Shown here one piece after another: positions 61,646 to 64,000 of a stretch of 64,000 bases of DNA. The notes under the pieces are model-generated. The model saw only the letters and a program-made list of their open reading frames with translations. It made no database searches and had not been told where the DNA came from. This stretch comes from Undibacterium sp. (GTDB taxonomy: Bacteria; Pseudomonadota; Gammaproteobacteria; Burkholderiales; Burkholderiaceae_D), in assembly GCF_030651495.1 (NCBI RefSeq), contig NZ_JAUSFI010000050.1, positions 31,816-95,815 on the forward strand, read 5' to 3'. Made by a program: the position numbers and the translations under genes. Position 1 is the stretch's first letter. Every line of letters starts with the position of its first letter.

Positions 61646-62674
61646 ATGAATATGCCACTTTCTCTGGAAAAAAACGTCTCCTTGCAGGCACTCAATAGTT
61701 TTGGTATTGCAGCAACAGCGCACTACTTACTTCGCATAGCGCATGCCGAACAATTATCGCAACTGAAGGAGGATGCCAGCCTCGCTACCATGCCACGCTT
61801 ACTGCTTGGTGGCGGTAGCAATGTCATCTTGTCCGATAGCGTCAATGCGCTGGTAGTACAGATTGCCTTGTTAGGGAAGCGCATTGTCTCCGAGGATGAG
61901 TTACACGTTTACGTGTGCGCTGGCGCGGGCGAGAAATGGCATGAATTTGTTTTGTGGACTTTGCAGCAGGGCCTGGGCGGATTGGAAAACCTCTCACTGA
62001 TCCCGGGGACAGTCGGCGCAGCGCCGATACAAAATATTGGTGCATACGGTGTCGAGATGCAAGATTATTTTGATCATCTGACGGCCTTTGATTTTCTGAC
62101 CGGTGACACCGTCACCCTGGATAAAGCGGCCTGTCAGTTCGCCTACCGCGACAGCATTTTCAAACAAGCCTATAAAGATCGCATGGCGATTTTGAGTGTG
62201 ACGTTTGCCTTGCCCAAAGCATGGCAGGCACGCTTAAACTATGGCGATGTGGCACAACTTCTTGCCACCAGAGACATCACTCAACCAAACCCGAAAGACG
62301 TCAGTGATGCGATTGTTGCGATACGCCAAAGCAAATTACCCGATCCGGCATTGATCGGCAATGCGGGTAGCTTTTTTAAAAACCCTATCGTGTCGGCCGA
62401 GCTGCGCGATCGTTTAGTGGCCAGTTACCCCAGCATGGTCAGTTATGTACAAGCGGACGGGCACTACAAACTGGCAGCTGGCTGGCTGATCGAGCAATGC
62501 GGCTGGAAAGGCAAGTCGCTTGGGAATGTTGGCGTTTACCATAAGCAGGCATTGGTGCTGGTCAATCTCGGAGGTGCAACGGGGAGCGAGGTGCGCCAGT
62601 TAGCGCAGCAAATACAGGCCGATGTGCTGGCAAAATTCGGTGTTAAGCTGGAAGTGGAGCCAGTTTTTATCTGA
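61646..62674 (+). CDS. murB: UDP-N-acetylenolpyruvoylglucosamine reductase
   Basis: FAD enzyme that makes UDP-MurNAc, second committed step of peptidoglycan synthesis. 342 residues, E. coli (type I) class: ALNSFGIAATA, LLGGGSNVILSD, the FAD site LENLSLIPGTVGAAPIQNIGAYGVEM, the active-site Arg in FAYRDSIFK, GNAGSFFKNP with the catalytic Ser, and C-terminal LEVEPVFI. Often next to yajQ in Burkholderiales, as here. Confidence 0.97.
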   Translation: MNMPLSLEKNVSLQALNSFGIAATAHYLLRIAHAEQLSQLKEDASLATMPRLLLGGGSNVILSDSVNALVVQIALLGKRIVSEDELHVYVCAGAGEKWHEFVLWTLQQGLGGLENLSLIPGTVGAAPIQNIGAYGVEMQDYFDHLTAFDFLTGDTVTLDKAACQFAYRDSIFKQAYKDRMAILSVTFALPKAWQARLNYGDVAQLLATRDITQPNPKDVSDAIVAIRQSKLPDPALIGNAGSFFKNPIVSAELRDRLVASYPSMVSYVQADGHYKLAAGWLIEQCGWKGKSLGNVGVYHKQALVLVNLGGATGSEVRQLAQQIQADVLAKFGVKLEVEPVFI

Positions 62675-63001
62675 ATCGTTAGGTCTGTGACAGTTATTTA
62701 AATTTAGTTATTTAAATTTAGTTACTTAAATTTAGTCCGATTACCTCGGCAGTCTGCTATCTGTCCCATGAATTTCAAATGTTACCTAGCCCAGTCCGCA
62801 CTATCCATGCGGGTGGAAATGCTGGCGGCTTAAAACATGTTCCATCCGGAAAAATAGCGAAGACACGTCACCACTTTAAAGAGCCACACGCATGGGTGGT
62901 ATTTTTCTGTAATGTGCATTCTTTGACTTTTATCGCCCAGCCACGTTGCACAACAGGCTAACATGAGGCTCATCGAATCAATTTGATAAGAAAGACTTCC
63001 T
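62675..63001. other. Gap between murB and the SDR gene
   Basis: About 330 bases, no gene seen. Contains the 14-bp triple repeat at 62692. A 60-codon open frame from 62779 has no ribosome site and unlikely composition. Confidence 0.5.
62692..62733 (+). repeat. Three 14-bp tandem repeats after murB
   Basis: AGTTATTTAAATTT twice, then AGTTACTTAAATTT with one change. Each copy contains the palindrome AAATTTAGTTA-like AT core; no associated function. Confidence 0.85.
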
Positions 63002-63784
63002 ATGGGCAAGACCATTTTGATCACCGGTGCCGGCAGCGGTTTTGGTAAGCTGGCGGCATTTGCCTTGGCTAAGCGCGGGCATAGCGTGATCGCCGCCACC
63101 TATGACCAGGCGCAGGCAGATGCGCTGGCGCATGAAGTGACGGCCGCCGGCGTTGTTCTGAAAATCATCAGGCTTGATATCACTAGCGAGGAAGATCGCC
63201 ATCAGGTCACTGGCAGCGCTATCGATGTCTTGATCAATAACGCGGGTGTCGGTGAATCGGGGCCTTTGGCAGAAGTGCCTTTGGATAGGATACGCCGCAC
63301 CTTCGAGACCAATGTCATCGGCAGTCTGGGGATGGTGCAGCTTGCGGTACCGGAATTGATCAAACGCGGTGGCGGCACCATCATGTTCGTGACTTCTTTG
63401 GCAGGGCGCATGCCCATCCCGTTTCTGGCACCGTATGGCATGAGTAAATATGCGCTGGAAGTTGCTGGTGCTGATCTGGCGGTGGAATTAAAACCCTTCA
63501 ATATTCATGTCACGATGATAGAACCTGGGGCTTTTGCTACCGGTTTCAATGAAGCGCAGATCGCGACAAAATATAGCTGGTTGGGGCCTGATTCCATCTA
63601 TCGCGACAAGAAAAAGTTTATCGAAAAAAATGAACAGACTGTGCTGGGAATGCAAAGCGGCAAGATCGAACAAGTCATCGAAGCGCTGGTGGCTGCGGTC
63701 GAGGCCAAGAAGCCAAAGCTACGTTACGCGGTACCGAAATGGCAGGGTGCCGGGATACAATTGTTACGCGCTTTTGGGATGTAA
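63002..63784 (+). CDS. SDR-family oxidoreductase
   Basis: Classical short-chain dehydrogenase, 260 residues. Cofactor site TGAGSGFG, INNAGVGES, the catalytic Ser in FVTSLAGRMPIPFL and YGMSKYALE, then VTMIEPGAFATGF. Substrate cannot be deduced; similar proteins act on small ketones or steroids. Standalone. No regulator adjacent. Confidence 0.9.
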   Translation: MGKTILITGAGSGFGKLAAFALAKRGHSVIAATYDQAQADALAHEVTAAGVVLKIIRLDITSEEDRHQVTGSAIDVLINNAGVGESGPLAEVPLDRIRRTFETNVIGSLGMVQLAVPELIKRGGGTIMFVTSLAGRMPIPFLAPYGMSKYALEVAGADLAVELKPFNIHVTMIEPGAFATGFNEAQIATKYSWLGPDSIYRDKKKFIEKNEQTVLGMQSGKIEQVIEALVAAVEAKKPKLRYAVPKWQGAGIQLLRAFGM

Positions 63785-64000
63785 GGGCGATGCGCCAGTG
63801 ATATTTACTGCGGGGATATAAATAGTAAGAAATGCAAATAGTTCATGCAAATGGAATGAACGCCTCCCCCCGAAAGGGATGGCAATGAGGCAGTCGGGCA
63901 ACAGAGAATAGAAATGAAGAAGGATTCTCACAACTCGACGGCATCGATGTGCCAAAGTAGATACGCAGTACTTATCCACTTAAGAGAAGGAGAATCCAAA
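63785..64000. other. Right-edge region
   Basis: No complete gene. A frame opening with ATG at 63913 stays open to the edge but has no clear family motif. AGAAGGAG at about 63984-63991 resembles a ribosome site and suggests that a gene begins just beyond the edge. Confidence 0.4.

Overview
The window is a 64 kb stretch of chromosome from a betaproteobacterium, almost certainly a member of the Burkholderiales and most likely of the Oxalobacteraceae (Undibacterium/Herminiimonas-like). That assignment is inferred from gene content and order (exbB-exbD-lpxK-trm112-kdsB-adk; rpmB-rpmG; fkpB-ispH; divergent glnE and yhdP followed by nit-tldD), the phasin gene, the moderate GC content and the codon usage. 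There is no integrase, transposase, phage gene, rRNA or tRNA, so it reads as core chromosome with a few accessory patches.

Layout. 1-5.4 kb: the start of sppA (cut by the left edge), a secreted S1/P1 nuclease, an orphan autoinducer-synthase-like acyltransferase of the PEP-CTERM type, prfC and a DUF1275 membrane protein. 5.4-10.2 kb: a two-gene operon of exported trypsin-like/TPR proteins; the second keeps the His-Asp-Ser triad, while the first has all three positions substituted. 10.4-15.1 kb: an N-acetylglucosamine/peptidoglycan-recycling cluster (sugar kinase, GntR regulator, nagA, nagZ). 15.3-22.1 kb: Tat-exported PhoD-like phosphatase, a small DUF3079 protein, two EamA exporters (one with a very His-rich tail), an HDOD protein and sodB. 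22.2-28.6 kb: xseA, a 1 kb non-coding array of degenerate repeats carrying paired DnaA-box-like 9-mers, then exbB-exbD, lpxK-trm112-kdsB and adk. 28.9-36.3 kb: H+-pyrophosphatase, an HSD10-type dehydrogenase behind a 24-bp perfect palindrome, a patatin, a secreted barnase with its barstar, purN and rsmB. 36.4-46.6 kb: an MscS channel, a desaturase, rpmG, rpmB, radC, fkpB, ispH, livHMGF and a phasin. 47.0-57.4 kb: thioesterase, nitroreductase, PBP7-like endopeptidase, glnE, yhdP, nit. 57.4-63.8 kb: tldD, a Phe/Tyr-rich leader peptide with attenuator in front of a DAHP synthase gene, a retropepsin-like protease, yajQ, murB and an SDR.

How the parts work together. Much of the window serves the envelope: lipid A/KDO supply (lpxK, kdsB), peptidoglycan synthesis and recycling (murB, pbpG, nagZ, nagA, sugar kinase), energised outer-membrane transport (exbBD), phospholipid transport (yhdP) and periplasmic proteolysis. 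A second group handles carbon and nitrogen supply: liv transporter, glnE, aroG and phasin.

The three observations most worth following are: (1) the five-unit repeat array at about 23.7-24.44 kb with two DnaA-box-like 9-mers at a fixed 12-bp pitch in every unit; (2) the aromatic leader peptide and terminator at 59.0-59.2 kb, which fit classical ribosome-mediated attenuation of a DAHP synthase gene; (3) the translationally coupled pseudoprotease/protease TPR pair at 5.96-10.15 kb. All calls come from reading the sequence; no database search was run.
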